Source: Micavibrio sp. TMED2 (lineage in GTDB: Bacteria; Pseudomonadota; Alphaproteobacteria; TMED2). Taken from it: DNA of 64,000 bases. This document shows, piece by piece, positions 46,940-56,123 of this stretch (the stretch's first letter is position 1; the number at the start of each line of letters is the position of its first letter). The notes below the pieces were generated by a model. The model had not been told where the DNA came from and made no database searches. It saw nothing but the letters and a program-made list of their open reading frames with translations. The stretch covers positions 195,609 to 259,608 of the forward strand of contig NHBH01000009.1 of assembly GCA_002168225.1 (NCBI GenBank). Direction: 5' to 3'. A program made the position numbers and the translations under genes.

Positions 46940-47803
46940 TTAGCTGTCTGTGGCACTGGAAAGACGCGCCTTCACAGATAAAAAATCCTGCCAGCTTTCA
47001 CGTTTTTTGGCCGGGGTGCGGAGCAAAAAGCTGGGGTGGAAGCTGGCCATGGCCGGAATGGAGTCACTTTCCGGTGCCGGTTGGTAGTCATGCCACTGCC
47101 CACGATAGCGGGTGATGCCCTGGGTAACCGGCAACAGTGCCTTGCCCGCGACATCACCGAGCAGGACGATCACTTCCGGTTTGGCCAGCGCAATATGCCG
47201 GGCGATGAAGGGCAGGCAGACATCGATCTCGCCCTGTGACGGCTTGCGATTGCCCGGTGGCCGCCAGTTGACGATGTTGCTGATATAGGTGCTGGTCCGG
47301 TCGCGACCGATGGCGGCGAGTATCTTGTCGAGCAGCTTGCCGCTGACACCGACAAAGGGCAGGCCGCTCTCATCCTCCTCCCGGCCCGGTGCTTCACCGA
47401 TGATCATCAGCGGCGCCTCCGGATTGCCGTCGGCAAAGACCATGTTACGTGCGGTCTTAGCGATGCTCAGCCCATCGAATTTTTCCAGCACGGCTTTCAA
47501 TGCCTCGAGGCTGTCGGCGGTGGCGGCCAGTTTCTGTGCCTCGATCACCGCCTCGGCGGTACCGAGCGGGCCGGTGCCAGCGGCTCCGGCCTGTGCTCCT
47601 GCTTGAGGTCTGGCGGCGGTCGGCTGGTTTTGGGTGGCCGGTTTCGGCGGGCGGTGTTCGGTCCAGGCGATCGGCGTGTCGGCGACCAGCACATCGACCC
47701 CGACCGATTGGTACCAGTCGAGTGCCGCCAGTGCCTCAGCTGCGGTCAAATCGCTGCTGCTGCCTGCTTTTTTGCCGGAATTGACCGCACTGTCTTGCGT
47801 CAT
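46940..47803 (-). CDS. Family 4-like uracil-DNA glycosylase without FeS cysteines
   Basis: A 287-residue UDG-fold protein. Residues 1-115 are a low-complexity extension (Ala/Gln/Pro). The glycosylase domain has the water-activating motif GEAPGREEDESGLPFVG, then YISNIVNWRPPGNRKP and the DNA-intercalation motif SFHPSFLLR. Family 4 enzymes bind a [4Fe-4S] cluster by four cysteines. This protein has only one cysteine in all, in EIDVCLPFI, and the expected first cysteine pair reads FDGLSIAKTA. It should lack the cluster. Fold assignment is firm; activity is not. Confidence 0.83.
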   Translation of the reverse strand: MTQDSAVNSGKKAGSSSDLTAAEALAALDWYQSVGVDVLVADTPIAWTEHRPPKPATQNQPTAARPQAGAQAGAAGTGPLGTAEAVIEAQKLAATADSLEALKAVLEKFDGLSIAKTARNMVFADGNPEAPLMIIGEAPGREEDESGLPFVGVSGKLLDKILAAIGRDRTSTYISNIVNWRPPGNRKPSQGEIDVCLPFIARHIALAKPEVIVLLGDVAGKALLPVTQGITRYRGQWHDYQPAPESDSIPAMASFHPSFLLRTPAKKRESWQDFLSVKARLSSATDS

Positions 47804-47942
47804 GGCCGAAAGCCGATCAGAAACTATATGGTTGAAATAGAACGCCTACCGTAGTCAGCGTCGCGGCTGAATACAAGCAGCGAGAAAACGAATACAAGGC
47901 ACCGACTGCTCAAGGTGCCGGAAGATTGGGACGAGGAAGCCG

Positions 47943-49571
47943 ATGGAACGCGAAAGCATGGAATTTGATGTGGTGATTGTCGGTGCCGGGCCTGCCGGTC
48001 TGTCAACCGCCATCCGCCTGAAGCAGCGCGCGAATGAGGCGGGCAGCGAGCTGTCGGTCTGTGTCATCGAGAAGGGCTCGGAGGTCGGTGCCCATCTGCT
48101 GTCGGGTGCGGTTTTTGAACCGCGTGCGCTCAATGAACTGATCCCGGACTGGAAAGAGAAGGGGGCACCACTGACCGTTGAGGCGAAGAGCGACAAGTTC
48201 CTGTTCCTCACCAAAACCAAAGCGTTCCGTCTGCCGACCCCGCCGCAGATGCACAATAAGGGCAATTATGTCATCAGCCTCGGCGAACTGGGCCGTTGGC
48301 TGGCCGAGCAGGCGGAAGCCATCGGCGTTGAAATCTATCCCGGCTTTGCCGCTGCCGAAGTGCTTTATGATGACGAAGGCCGGGTGATGGGCGTGGCCAC
48401 CGGCGATATGGGGATCGGCAAGGATGGCGAGCAGACCGCCAACTATACCCCCGGTGTCGAACTGCATGCCAAGCAGACGGTATTTTCCGAAGGCTGCCGC
48501 GGCTCCCTGACCAAGACACTGTTCGAGAAGTTTGACCTGCGCAAGGATTGTGACCCCCAGACCTATTCTCTCGGGATCAAGGAAATCTGGGAAATTGATC
48601 CAGCCAAGCATAGCCCCGGCACCATTTTGCACACAACTGGTTGGCCGATGGATAACGAGACCTATGGCGGGTCATGGCTCTATCACTTCAAGGACAATCT
48701 GGTGTCGGTCGGGTTTGTGGTCGGCCTCGATTACAAGAACCCCTATCTCTCACCCTTCGAGGAGATGCAGCGGTTCAAGACCCATCCGGCCATCGCGCCG
48801 CTGTTCGAGGGCGCGCGTCGCGTCTCATACGGTGCCCGCGCCCTGTCCGCTGGCGGCTATCAATCAATTCCGAAGCTGACCATGCCCGGCGGCGTGCTGG
48901 TCGGTGACAGTGCCGGTTTCCTTAATGTGCCCAAGATCAAGGGCAACCATACCGCCATGAAATCGGGCATGGTGGCGGGCGATGCGCTGTTTGAGCATCT
49001 GGCCGCTAACAAGGGGCGTGACGAATGTACGGCCTATCCCGAGGCGCTGAAGCAAAGCTGGCTGTGGGATGAGCTGTATAAGGTCCGCAATATCAAGCCG
49101 AGCTTCCACTGGGGTTTTATCGCAGCCTTCTTCTATTCGGCGCTCGATACGATCATTCTGCGTGGTCGTGCGCCATGGACGCTGAAAAATCATGCCGATC
49201 ACAAACAATTGCGCGAGGCATCTGTCAGCAAGAAGATAGACTATCCGAAGCCGGACGGGGTCTTGACCTTTGATCGGCTGTCATCAGTTTTTATCTCTGA
49301 TACCAATCACGAGGAGAACCAGCCCGCGCATCTGAAGCTCAAGGACCCGTCGGTGCCGATTGCCCACAATCTGCCGCTATATGACGAACCGGCCCAGCGT
49401 TACTGCCCGGCTGCCGTCTATGAGGTGGTTGAGGAAAACGGCGAACCGACATTCCGCATCAACGCGCAGAACTGTGTTCACTGCAAGACCTGCGACATCA
49501 AGGATCCGACCCAGAATATCAACTGGGTTGTGCCGGAAGGAGGCGGTGGCCCGAACTACGCGATGATGTAA
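47943..49571 (+). CDS. Electron transfer flavoprotein-ubiquinone oxidoreductase
   Basis: A 542-residue FAD and [4Fe-4S] protein passing electrons from ETF to ubiquinone, used in fatty and amino acid oxidation. The FAD motif is VVIVGAGPAGLSTAIRL near the N-terminus. The membrane-association and quinone region follows (LSAGGYQSIPKLTMPGG, GDSAGFLNVPKIKG). The cluster cysteines are in RYCPAAVY and CVHCKTCDIKDP near the end. GAGGAAG precedes the start. It is divergent from the UDG gene. The electron donors ETF-alpha and beta are not in this window. Confidence 0.97.
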   Translation: MERESMEFDVVIVGAGPAGLSTAIRLKQRANEAGSELSVCVIEKGSEVGAHLLSGAVFEPRALNELIPDWKEKGAPLTVEAKSDKFLFLTKTKAFRLPTPPQMHNKGNYVISLGELGRWLAEQAEAIGVEIYPGFAAAEVLYDDEGRVMGVATGDMGIGKDGEQTANYTPGVELHAKQTVFSEGCRGSLTKTLFEKFDLRKDCDPQTYSLGIKEIWEIDPAKHSPGTILHTTGWPMDNETYGGSWLYHFKDNLVSVGFVVGLDYKNPYLSPFEEMQRFKTHPAIAPLFEGARRVSYGARALSAGGYQSIPKLTMPGGVLVGDSAGFLNVPKIKGNHTAMKSGMVAGDALFEHLAANKGRDECTAYPEALKQSWLWDELYKVRNIKPSFHWGFIAAFFYSALDTIILRGRAPWTLKNHADHKQLREASVSKKIDYPKPDGVLTFDRLSSVFISDTNHEENQPAHLKLKDPSVPIAHNLPLYDEPAQRYCPAAVYEVVEENGEPTFRINAQNCVHCKTCDIKDPTQNINWVVPEGGGGPNYAMM

Positions 49572-49732
49572 AAACCTGCCGGTCAGGGTGCCGCCAGTTG
49601 CTGCAACCTTTGGCTTGTGTTCTAGTAACCCGGTTGATCAGGCTGTGGGTGGTTTCCCATTCCGGCCAGCCGATTTCTGCGGATTTAGCTTTGTTCCATT
49701 ACCTTATCGATAACTGTCGTCAGAAGCGGCGG

Positions 49733-51526
49733 ATGGGTGTTGTCCGTTCTGCCGGTGCTTCCGTTCTGTCCGGTCTGTTCATGCTCGCCACGCTTACCGC
49801 CTGCGCCAACCAGCAGCCGGGCAATACGCTGAATGTCGGCGATACCATCGGACCGCGTGCGGAATTCGAGGGCGCACCGGTGCGCCGGACCGCTGCCGGT
49901 GACTATCTGGCCGGACATCTGGCGCAGGGGGCCGGTGACTGGGGTGTTGCTGCCGTCTTCATGAATGATGCGCTGGAGCGTGACGAGGATAATGGCCAGT
50001 TGTTGCGCCGTGCCTATCTGTTGAATATCGGCTCCGGCAATTATGAAACGGCACTGGAGCAGGCAAGGGAGATTGCCGCGCATGATGAGCCGCTGGATCT
50101 GGCTCTCGTGCTGCTGATGGCTGAGGCGGCCCGTAATAATGATTTTGACCGGTTTGACGCATTGCTGGATCGTCTCAGTGATGACGGTCTGCAAACGGTT
50201 CTGAAGCCGGGCTTCCGGACGTGGGAACTGGCAGCTCGTGGCGAGACGGAAGCAGCGCTGACCGAGTTGGAGAAGTTTCAGAGTTTCGGCGGTTTCGAGC
50301 CGCTGATCGCGCTCCACAGCGCCTATATTCTCGAATATGCCGGTGATATCGAGGCGGCCCGTGCCGCCTATCTCGAAGCGATGACCCTGTCCTCAACCCT
50401 GCGGGCCGGTCAGGCCTATGGCGCATTTCTGGCGCGGCAGGGCGAGACCGAAGCGGCGCTTGAAGTCTACAGCCGGTATAATGGCCGTGATGGCTCAACC
50501 CTGCTGGCGTCCGGTATCCGCAATCTTGCCGATGGCGGTGAACCCGACGGCGGCGTTGAAAATTTCAGTGACGGTATCGGCGCCATGCTGTTCGATTTTG
50601 CCAGCGTGCTGCAGGTTGATCTCGGGCTGGAACTGACGCTGGTGCTGGCGCAGATCGCCAATTATGCCGATCAGGACTTCTCCCTGGCGCAACTCCTGCT
50701 CGCCGATCTTCTGTCCCAGCGCAAGCAATATGCCGCTGCCGAAGCGGTTTATGACAAGATCATCGACGACAGCAATATCGCGCTGGCTGCCAGAATCCGC
50801 CTGTCACGGATGTATGAGGATGCTGACCGCCATGACGATGCGCTGAGTGTGGTGCGTCAGGCGGCACGGATATATCCGAATGAATATGCGCTCTACAGCC
50901 GTCTCGGTGACCTCTATCGTCAGGAAGAGCAGTTCTATCAGGCGATCAGCGCCTATGACCGCGCGATTGACCTCTTGCCGCGTATCGAGCCGAACAACTG
51001 GGTACTCTTCTATACCCGCGGCATTGCCCATGAGCGTTCCGGCCAATGGGCGGAGGCCGAGGCCGATCTGAAACGTGCTCTCGAACTGCAGCCAAGCCAG
51101 CCTTTCGTGCTGAACTATCTCGGCTATAGCTGGGCTGATCAGGGGCTGCATCTGCAGCAGGCCGAAAACATGATCCGTGAGGCGGTTATTCTGCGCCCCA
51201 ATGACGGCTTTATCGTCGACAGTCTGGGCTGGGTGCTCTATCGCCTCGGCCGGTTCGAGGAGGCAACCCCGATACTGGAGCGGGCAGTGGCCCTGTCACC
51301 GGGTGACCAGACGATCAATGACCATCTGGGTGATGCGCTCTGGCGGGTCGGTCGGCGGATTGAGGCACGCTTCCAGTGGCAGCGCGCGATTGATCTTGGC
51401 GATGATGATGCCGTGACCGAGGCCGCCCGGCACAAGCTGGAAAACGGTTTGCCACCTGCGGAATCAACGGTGGAACCGCCGAGTGATGACAAGGCGGCAA
51501 GTGCTGCCATAGCCTCGGACGGCTGA
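49733..51526 (+). CDS. Tetratricopeptide-repeat lipoprotein
   Basis: A 597-residue secreted lipoprotein. The signal ends in the lipobox LTAC (LFMLATLTACAN), so Cys at ~24 is lipidated. The rest is made of TPR units (e.g. AAGDYLAGHLAQGAGDWGVA, GETEAALEVYSRYNG, WVLFYTRGIAHERSGQWAEA, FVLNYLGYSWADQGLHLQQA). A conserved tail (DNDP-like ISWADQG block and LGDALWRVGRRIEARFQWQRA) is shared by alphaproteobacterial TPR proteins. It likely acts as an envelope scaffold. It is 8 bases ahead of ispE. Confidence 0.88.
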   Translation: MGVVRSAGASVLSGLFMLATLTACANQQPGNTLNVGDTIGPRAEFEGAPVRRTAAGDYLAGHLAQGAGDWGVAAVFMNDALERDEDNGQLLRRAYLLNIGSGNYETALEQAREIAAHDEPLDLALVLLMAEAARNNDFDRFDALLDRLSDDGLQTVLKPGFRTWELAARGETEAALTELEKFQSFGGFEPLIALHSAYILEYAGDIEAARAAYLEAMTLSSTLRAGQAYGAFLARQGETEAALEVYSRYNGRDGSTLLASGIRNLADGGEPDGGVENFSDGIGAMLFDFASVLQVDLGLELTLVLAQIANYADQDFSLAQLLLADLLSQRKQYAAAEAVYDKIIDDSNIALAARIRLSRMYEDADRHDDALSVVRQAARIYPNEYALYSRLGDLYRQEEQFYQAISAYDRAIDLLPRIEPNNWVLFYTRGIAHERSGQWAEAEADLKRALELQPSQPFVLNYLGYSWADQGLHLQQAENMIREAVILRPNDGFIVDSLGWVLYRLGRFEEATPILERAVALSPGDQTINDHLGDALWRVGRRIEARFQWQRAIDLGDDDAVTEAARHKLENGLPPAESTVEPPSDDKAASAAIASDG

Positions 51527-51533
51527 TCTTTCC

Positions 51534-52487
51534 ATGGCTGCCGCACCGCCATCGGCCCCGCTGTCGGCCCTCTCGGCAACGCTGGCCCCGGCCAAGGTAA
51601 ATCTCTACCTGCACATCACCGGACGCCGGGATGACGGTTATCACATGGTCGACAGCCTCGCCATGTTCGCTGATGTCGGGGATGAACTGGCACTGACGGT
51701 TGCGGACACCCATGGGGACCAGACCCATGGGAACCAGCCGGGCCTCTATATTGATGGTCCCTATGCCGAGGCGCTGAAGGCATTTCCGGTTCAGGATAAT
51801 CTGATTATCCGGGCCGTTACGGCGCTCTCTGACCTCGCAGGCAAGCCCCGTGACGATCTGGTGATCCGTCTGGTCAAGAACCTGCCGCTGGGTGGTGGTA
51901 TCGGTGGCGGTTCTGCCGATGCCGGTGCCGTGATCCGGCTCTTATGTCCGCTCTGGTCACTTGATCCAGCAAGCCGTGACGTGATGGCGCTGGCGGCGGG
52001 GCTTGGGGCTGATCTGCCGGTTTGCATCAAGTCCGAACCACGGGTGATGTTCGGTATCGGTGAGGTGCTGACCGTCCCGCCGATGCTGCCGGATCTGCCA
52101 GCCGTGCTGGTCAATCCCGGCATTGCACAACCGACCCCGATTGTCTTCAAAACCCGGGCTGAACTTGCGCAGGGTGCCTATGATGATCCGGTGGAATTGC
52201 CGGAGGAGGGCTTTGCCACCCCGACTGATATGGCCGAATGGCTGGTGGCTGAGACCGCCAACGGACTGACCGCTGCGACCCGCAAACTGACGCCGGTTGT
52301 CAGTGATGTGCTCGCCCGCATCGGCATCGAGGATGGTGCCTTGCTCTCGCGCATGTCGGGCAGTGGCAGCACCTGTTTCGGACTGTTTGCCGATCAGGCG
52401 TCAGCGGTGGCGGCAGCCAGCCGGATTGCCGCGGCACAGCCCGACTGGTGGGTAGTGCCGACAACCCTGCGCGGAACCGGCTTCTGA
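51534..52487 (+). CDS. ispE: 4-diphosphocytidyl-2-C-methyl-D-erythritol kinase
   Basis: A 317-residue GHMP kinase of the non-mevalonate isoprenoid pathway. It shows APAKVNLYLHITGRRDDGYH, the ATP loop LPLGGGIGGGSADAGAVI, LGADLPVCI and SRMSGSGSTCFGLF. A 15-base near-perfect tandem repeat at 51708-51737 encodes HGDQTHGNQ in a variable loop. Starts 8 bases after the TPR gene. Confidence 0.95.
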   Translation: MAAAPPSAPLSALSATLAPAKVNLYLHITGRRDDGYHMVDSLAMFADVGDELALTVADTHGDQTHGNQPGLYIDGPYAEALKAFPVQDNLIIRAVTALSDLAGKPRDDLVIRLVKNLPLGGGIGGGSADAGAVIRLLCPLWSLDPASRDVMALAAGLGADLPVCIKSEPRVMFGIGEVLTVPPMLPDLPAVLVNPGIAQPTPIVFKTRAELAQGAYDDPVELPEEGFATPTDMAEWLVAETANGLTAATRKLTPVVSDVLARIGIEDGALLSRMSGSGSTCFGLFADQASAVAAASRIAAAQPDWWVVPTTLRGTGF

Positions 52488-52493
52488 GGCCTA

Positions 52494-54791
52494 TCAGTTG
52501 CTCTGGCTGTTCAGGCGGTCAAGTGCCTTGGTTGCGTCCTGATCGCCACTGGTGGCGGCCTGACGGTACCATTGGCGGGCTGCATCAATGTCCCGGCTGC
52601 CAAGCATGCCGACCTCATACATCACACCAAGGTTGAAGGCAGCGCGGGCGATCCCGGCGGCGGCCGATTGCTCGAACCAGCGCACGGCCTGTGCAATATC
52701 GCGCTGGGTGCCGATGCCATCAGCATAGGCAACACCCATATTATACTGCGCTTCCACATGGCCGTTCTCGGCGGCGCGCCGATACCACTGAACCGCCAGT
52801 TCCGGGTTCGGATCGACGCCGAGACCCTGTTGCAGCAGAACGCCGAAATTGTACTGGGCGTTGGCAACGCCGCGAATGGCTGCTTCCTGGAACCAATAGG
52901 CGGCGCGGGCGAAGTCCTGAGTGACCAGACGACCAGCGGCAAAGTGGGCGCCGAGGTCATGCTGGGCCTGACGGTTACCGGCAACGGCGGATTCACGCAA
53001 CGCTTCAAGCTCGGCTGGCAACGGGATCGGTGCCGGTGCGGTCAGGCGCTGCGGCTTGGCTTCGGTTGCAGCTGGTGCCTCGGCGGCATTGACCGTCGGG
53101 ATGGCGGCTACCTGTGTTTCTTCTGCCGGGACCGGTGGTTCTTCTTCTGCCGTTTCAGTTGGCGTTTCAGCTACAGGCGCTGGTGCCGTAGGGGGGGGCG
53201 GTGCTGCGGCAACAGCCGGTGCAGCCGGGATGGCTGGTGGTTGCTCGGCGAGGGCGGCCAGTTCCTCGGCATCCATTGGTGGCGGTTCCGTCGCCACAAC
53301 CGCATCCGGTGTCGGCGCGGTGGTTGCCATATTCAGGTTCGGTATCTGTGCCGCACTTGAATCCGGTGCGGTGCTCGCGGGTTTCGGTGCCGGGCGCAGG
53401 GCGTTCAGTTGCTCGGCCAGCTTACGCACATGGGGATGCTCGTTGAATACGATCAGGGTAACACCGGCACCAACCATCAGGGTCAGACAGGCGGCGACGG
53501 CAATCGGGCCAGCTTTGCTCGACTTCTGGGCCGGAGTGGCGGCGGTAGCTGAACGGTTATTGGCATTGGCTGCCTTTGCCGCTCTGACCCGGGCAACGGC
53601 ATCGGCCTTTGCCTGTTTGGCTTCGGCTTTCGCCTGCAGGGCGGCGAGCTTCTCGGCCTGCTTTTCTTCCTTGCGGCGCTCGGCCTGTTCTCTGGCGAGT
53701 TCTTTGGCCTTCTGCTTTTCCTGTCGGCGCAGTTCCTTGGCGGATGGCTGCAGGGCCTCCACCGGATCAACTGCCGGTTTCAGGTTGAGCTTCGGTGCAA
53801 AAGGAGGCTTGGCAACCGCTTCATCGGCGCTCTCGACTTCTTCCCGTACTGCCTCTTCTGCAATATCTTTGACCGGCTCTTCGACAGGTTCCGCTTGCAC
53901 CTGCTCTGCCATATCCGCAGGCGGGATCATCCATGATGGTTGTTGTGCCTGTTCGGCTGTCTCGGCTGCTTCGGCAGTATCTTCCTCAACCTCGGTCTCA
54001 TCAGTTATGGCGGCTTCTACCGGCTCGACCTCAGCCTCGATGACAACAGGGGTTTCAGCTTCTGCTTCTTCTACCTCTGCGACAGCCTCGATCTCCGCTT
54101 CGATCTCGGGCTCGGCAATAACCTCAATATCGGGCAGGGCGATTGGTGGCTGTTCTTCGAGCAGCGCTTTCGAGATTGCCTGTGCCGATGGCTTGGTCTG
54201 CAGCTTGCCGCGCGGTGTCGACAAGGCGGCGGCGTCATAGAGATTGCTCAGGCCTGCCGAGGTGCCAGCCGGTTCCGGCAGGATCAGGGGCAGGGCGCCG
54301 ATTGCGGTACGGCGGATCTGGACCTGACCCGATTGCAGCATATGGCCGATCTGGTTCAGGTGATGGTCGGGCTTCTCGATACCGAGTGGATTGAGGCTCA
54401 GCGCCTCACCCTGTTCGGCGCGGTTGCGCAGGATTGTGTCCTGTACCTCATCATGCAGATTGCTGAATGGCGGCGCCTGTTTGAGGGTCCGGTCATCCAT
54501 ATCAATGGCGAGGTTCAGATTGGACAGGCTTGCCTCAATGTCATCGTCATTGATGTCGTGGAACGGATCGTCGACGTCATCCCACTCGATCAGCAGATTG
54601 TCGGTTTCATCCACATCTTCGTGTTCGAGGTCGGCGCGCAGTGAGCGCATCAGGCGGTCAAAGGCACTTTCCGTATCGGTCGATTCGTCGCGCGCAACGG
54701 GTTTCCGGGGCTGCCGATCGGTAGGATTCGCATCCGCCGTTTCGGTTTCATCTTCGAGCAACAATGTGTCATCGGTCATGTTGTCAGTCAT
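52494..54791 (-). CDS. PodJ-like membrane protein with periplasmic Sel1 repeats
   Basis: A 765-residue protein. Residues 1-~330 are acidic and disordered (many VEEAEAE-type runs); ~355-425 is a Lys/Glu/Ala coiled coil. One membrane helix follows at ~432-452 (AGPIAVAACLTLMVGAGVTLIVF). The outer part has a Pro/Ala-rich spacer and then four Sel1/TPR-like repeats (QAQHDLGAHFAAG..., NAQYNFGVLLQQGLG..., EAQYNMGVAYADGIG..., RAAFNLGVMYEVGML...). The plan resembles Caulobacter PodJ, a polar organiser. An 8-G run lies in the spacer at 53191-53198. The role is inferred. Confidence 0.82.
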   Translation of the reverse strand: MTDNMTDDTLLLEDETETADANPTDRQPRKPVARDESTDTESAFDRLMRSLRADLEHEDVDETDNLLIEWDDVDDPFHDINDDDIEASLSNLNLAIDMDDRTLKQAPPFSNLHDEVQDTILRNRAEQGEALSLNPLGIEKPDHHLNQIGHMLQSGQVQIRRTAIGALPLILPEPAGTSAGLSNLYDAAALSTPRGKLQTKPSAQAISKALLEEQPPIALPDIEVIAEPEIEAEIEAVAEVEEAEAETPVVIEAEVEPVEAAITDETEVEEDTAEAAETAEQAQQPSWMIPPADMAEQVQAEPVEEPVKDIAEEAVREEVESADEAVAKPPFAPKLNLKPAVDPVEALQPSAKELRRQEKQKAKELAREQAERRKEEKQAEKLAALQAKAEAKQAKADAVARVRAAKAANANNRSATAATPAQKSSKAGPIAVAACLTLMVGAGVTLIVFNEHPHVRKLAEQLNALRPAPKPASTAPDSSAAQIPNLNMATTAPTPDAVVATEPPPMDAEELAALAEQPPAIPAAPAVAAAPPPPTAPAPVAETPTETAEEEPPVPAEETQVAAIPTVNAAEAPAATEAKPQRLTAPAPIPLPAELEALRESAVAGNRQAQHDLGAHFAAGRLVTQDFARAAYWFQEAAIRGVANAQYNFGVLLQQGLGVDPNPELAVQWYRRAAENGHVEAQYNMGVAYADGIGTQRDIAQAVRWFEQSAAAGIARAAFNLGVMYEVGMLGSRDIDAARQWYRQAATSGDQDATKALDRLNSQSN

Positions 54792-55091
54792 CGGATACTG
54801 GTTTGTAAGTGGCTTGTTTCCGTTATTCCGGCGATGTTTCTGTCATCGCGGCTCTTGTCAGTTGCCTTGGTTGCTGCGCGTTTGCGGTCGATTGTTTAAC
54901 TTTTTTAAACGGGCGGGCGATACGCATCCGGCTTCTGACTACAATCTTATCATGTGACGGTTAGGGAGTCCTAAAACCGGCCCGATGCGATCTGATAAAA
55001 AATCTTTATCAGAGTGGTTGATACCGGAGCTATTAGGCGTTAAATAACCGCTCTCGGATTGAGGCAGCCCATTCGGCACCGCAATCCATGC
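54792..55091. other. Gap upstream of tRNA-Gln: promoter-like elements only
   Basis: This 300-bp stretch, between the start of the Sel1-repeat gene and the tRNA, contains no credible gene. It holds an AT inverted repeat (GTTTAA-N5-TTAAAC, 54894-54910), probably in the promoter of the minus-strand gene, and the tRNA promoter candidate listed separately. Open frames read across the tRNA on the minus strand are spurious. Confidence 0.6.
55018..55045 (+). promoter_or_regulatory. Candidate tRNA-Gln promoter
   Basis: TTGATA (55018-55023), a 16-base spacer and TTAAAT (55040-55045) give 5/6 and 4/6 matches to the sigma-70 consensus. Transcription would begin about 40 bases upstream of the tRNA. Confidence 0.45.
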
Positions 55092-55166
55092 TGGGGTGTA
55101 GCCAAGCGGTAAGGCAGCGGTTTTTGGTATCGCCATGCGTAGGTTCGAATCCTACCACCCCAGCCA
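55092..55166 (+). tRNA. tRNA-Gln (anticodon TTG)
   Basis: Full cloverleaf, with the 3' CCA encoded. Acceptor stem TGGGGTG pairs with CACCCCA; the anticodon stem GCGGT/ATCGC closes the loop TTTTGGT, with anticodon TTG reading CAA glutamine codons. The T-arm contains the GTTCGAATC loop. G is the discriminator base. Confidence 0.97.
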
Positions 55167-55177
55167 TTCTCGAATTT

Positions 55178-55227
55178 CCCCATATATTGCTGTTATCCCG
55201 TGAGCTTTTGACGCTTTTCATATGGGG
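55178..55227. repeat. Inverted repeat downstream of tRNA-Gln
   Basis: CCCCATAT (55178-55185) and ATATGGGG (55220-55227) form a perfect 8-base inverted repeat with a 34-base spacer. It may end or process the tRNA transcript or be an operator for the next gene; no T-run follows. Confidence 0.3.
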
Positions 55228-55334
55228 CAGTTGGTCGTTGCGCTTGGTCGGATGATATGGCCGATTTGGCTCATCTGGCATGCAGCTTGCTTCGTTGTTC
55301 ACAGCCTTGAATGACTGAATGGAGCACCAGGATC

Positions 55335-56123
55335 ATGGTGAATGCTGTACACAGCGATGCAAGCCAGCTTTTGCCCCTTACCCGTACGCGAGCCGACCAT
55401 ATTGGAAATCTCCAGTCGGTGGCTGCCTATGCCTCCGGGGATATTGGTCAGACAAATGATGTTATCGACGGTAACGCGACACAGAACCCGAACAAGGTTT
55501 CGGATCAGGCATATTCGACATTTCTGAAGCTGCAGGAAGGCTCGGGGAGGCAGGAAGTGGCTGCAGGCACCGAGCCACCAAGTGGTTTTATTACGGTTGC
55601 GAATGGCCAGAGCATTGATCTCGATGCATATTTTTCAAATGATCGGCCAGAGCCGGGACCGCTCGATATAGAGTTGGGGGCCCATAACCTGATTTTACCG
55701 TCAGGGGCGAATGTGCAAGCGCTTCAGGAGCATGTTTCCGCACGGTTCAAGGAAATGCTCGCCGCATACGATATTCACGAAGCCCCTGCAGAAATTACCT
55801 ATGGTGATAGCGGAGAAATTCAGTTGCCGGCAGATTATCCATACACCGATGAGTTGATGCAGGCATTGGCGGAAAATCCCGGCATTGCGCACGAACTCAG
55901 CAGTCTTAATGGCATTGCCAGCCATTACGTAGAATTGCAGAAGCTGACGCCATATCTGGAGGAAGTGTCCGCCGCCACCTCAAAGGCTGCCGTGGATGCC
56001 ATTATAGCGAAATACAGCTATCTGTTTGGGGATAGCCGCAGCAATTCGCACATTGCCCTGACCTTTTCCGATACGAATGACCTTGAACTGACAGCCGATG
56101 GCGCACCTGTCGAGTTTGCCTAG
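55335..56123 (+). CDS. Unrecognised 262-residue protein next to tRNA-Gln
   Basis: I recognise no family. The protein is acidic and soluble, with no signal peptide or membrane helix. The first ~80 residues are Asn/Ser/Gln-rich and flexible; the middle has a beta-like stretch (ITVANGQSIDLDAYF, LDIELGAHNLILPSG). The second half is helical (QEHVSARFKEMLAAYDIHE, TDELMQALAENPGIAHELS, AAVDAIIAKYSYLF). Its coding DNA looks clearly AT-richer than the neighbours. Start ATG 55335 follows GGAG by ten bases. The gene sits just beyond a tRNA, a frequent site for acquired DNA, but I see no integrase or att repeat. Confidence 0.6.
   Translation: MVNAVHSDASQLLPLTRTRADHIGNLQSVAAYASGDIGQTNDVIDGNATQNPNKVSDQAYSTFLKLQEGSGRQEVAAGTEPPSGFITVANGQSIDLDAYFSNDRPEPGPLDIELGAHNLILPSGANVQALQEHVSARFKEMLAAYDIHEAPAEITYGDSGEIQLPADYPYTDELMQALAENPGIAHELSSLNGIASHYVELQKLTPYLEEVSAATSKAAVDAIIAKYSYLFGDSRSNSHIALTFSDTNDLELTADGAPVEFA

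Noticed and set aside
55033-55302. Minus-strand open frame running across the tRNA-Gln region.
   Set aside because: It is the antisense of the tRNA and contains the well-known spurious peptide from tRNA genes; no ribosome-binding site or family.
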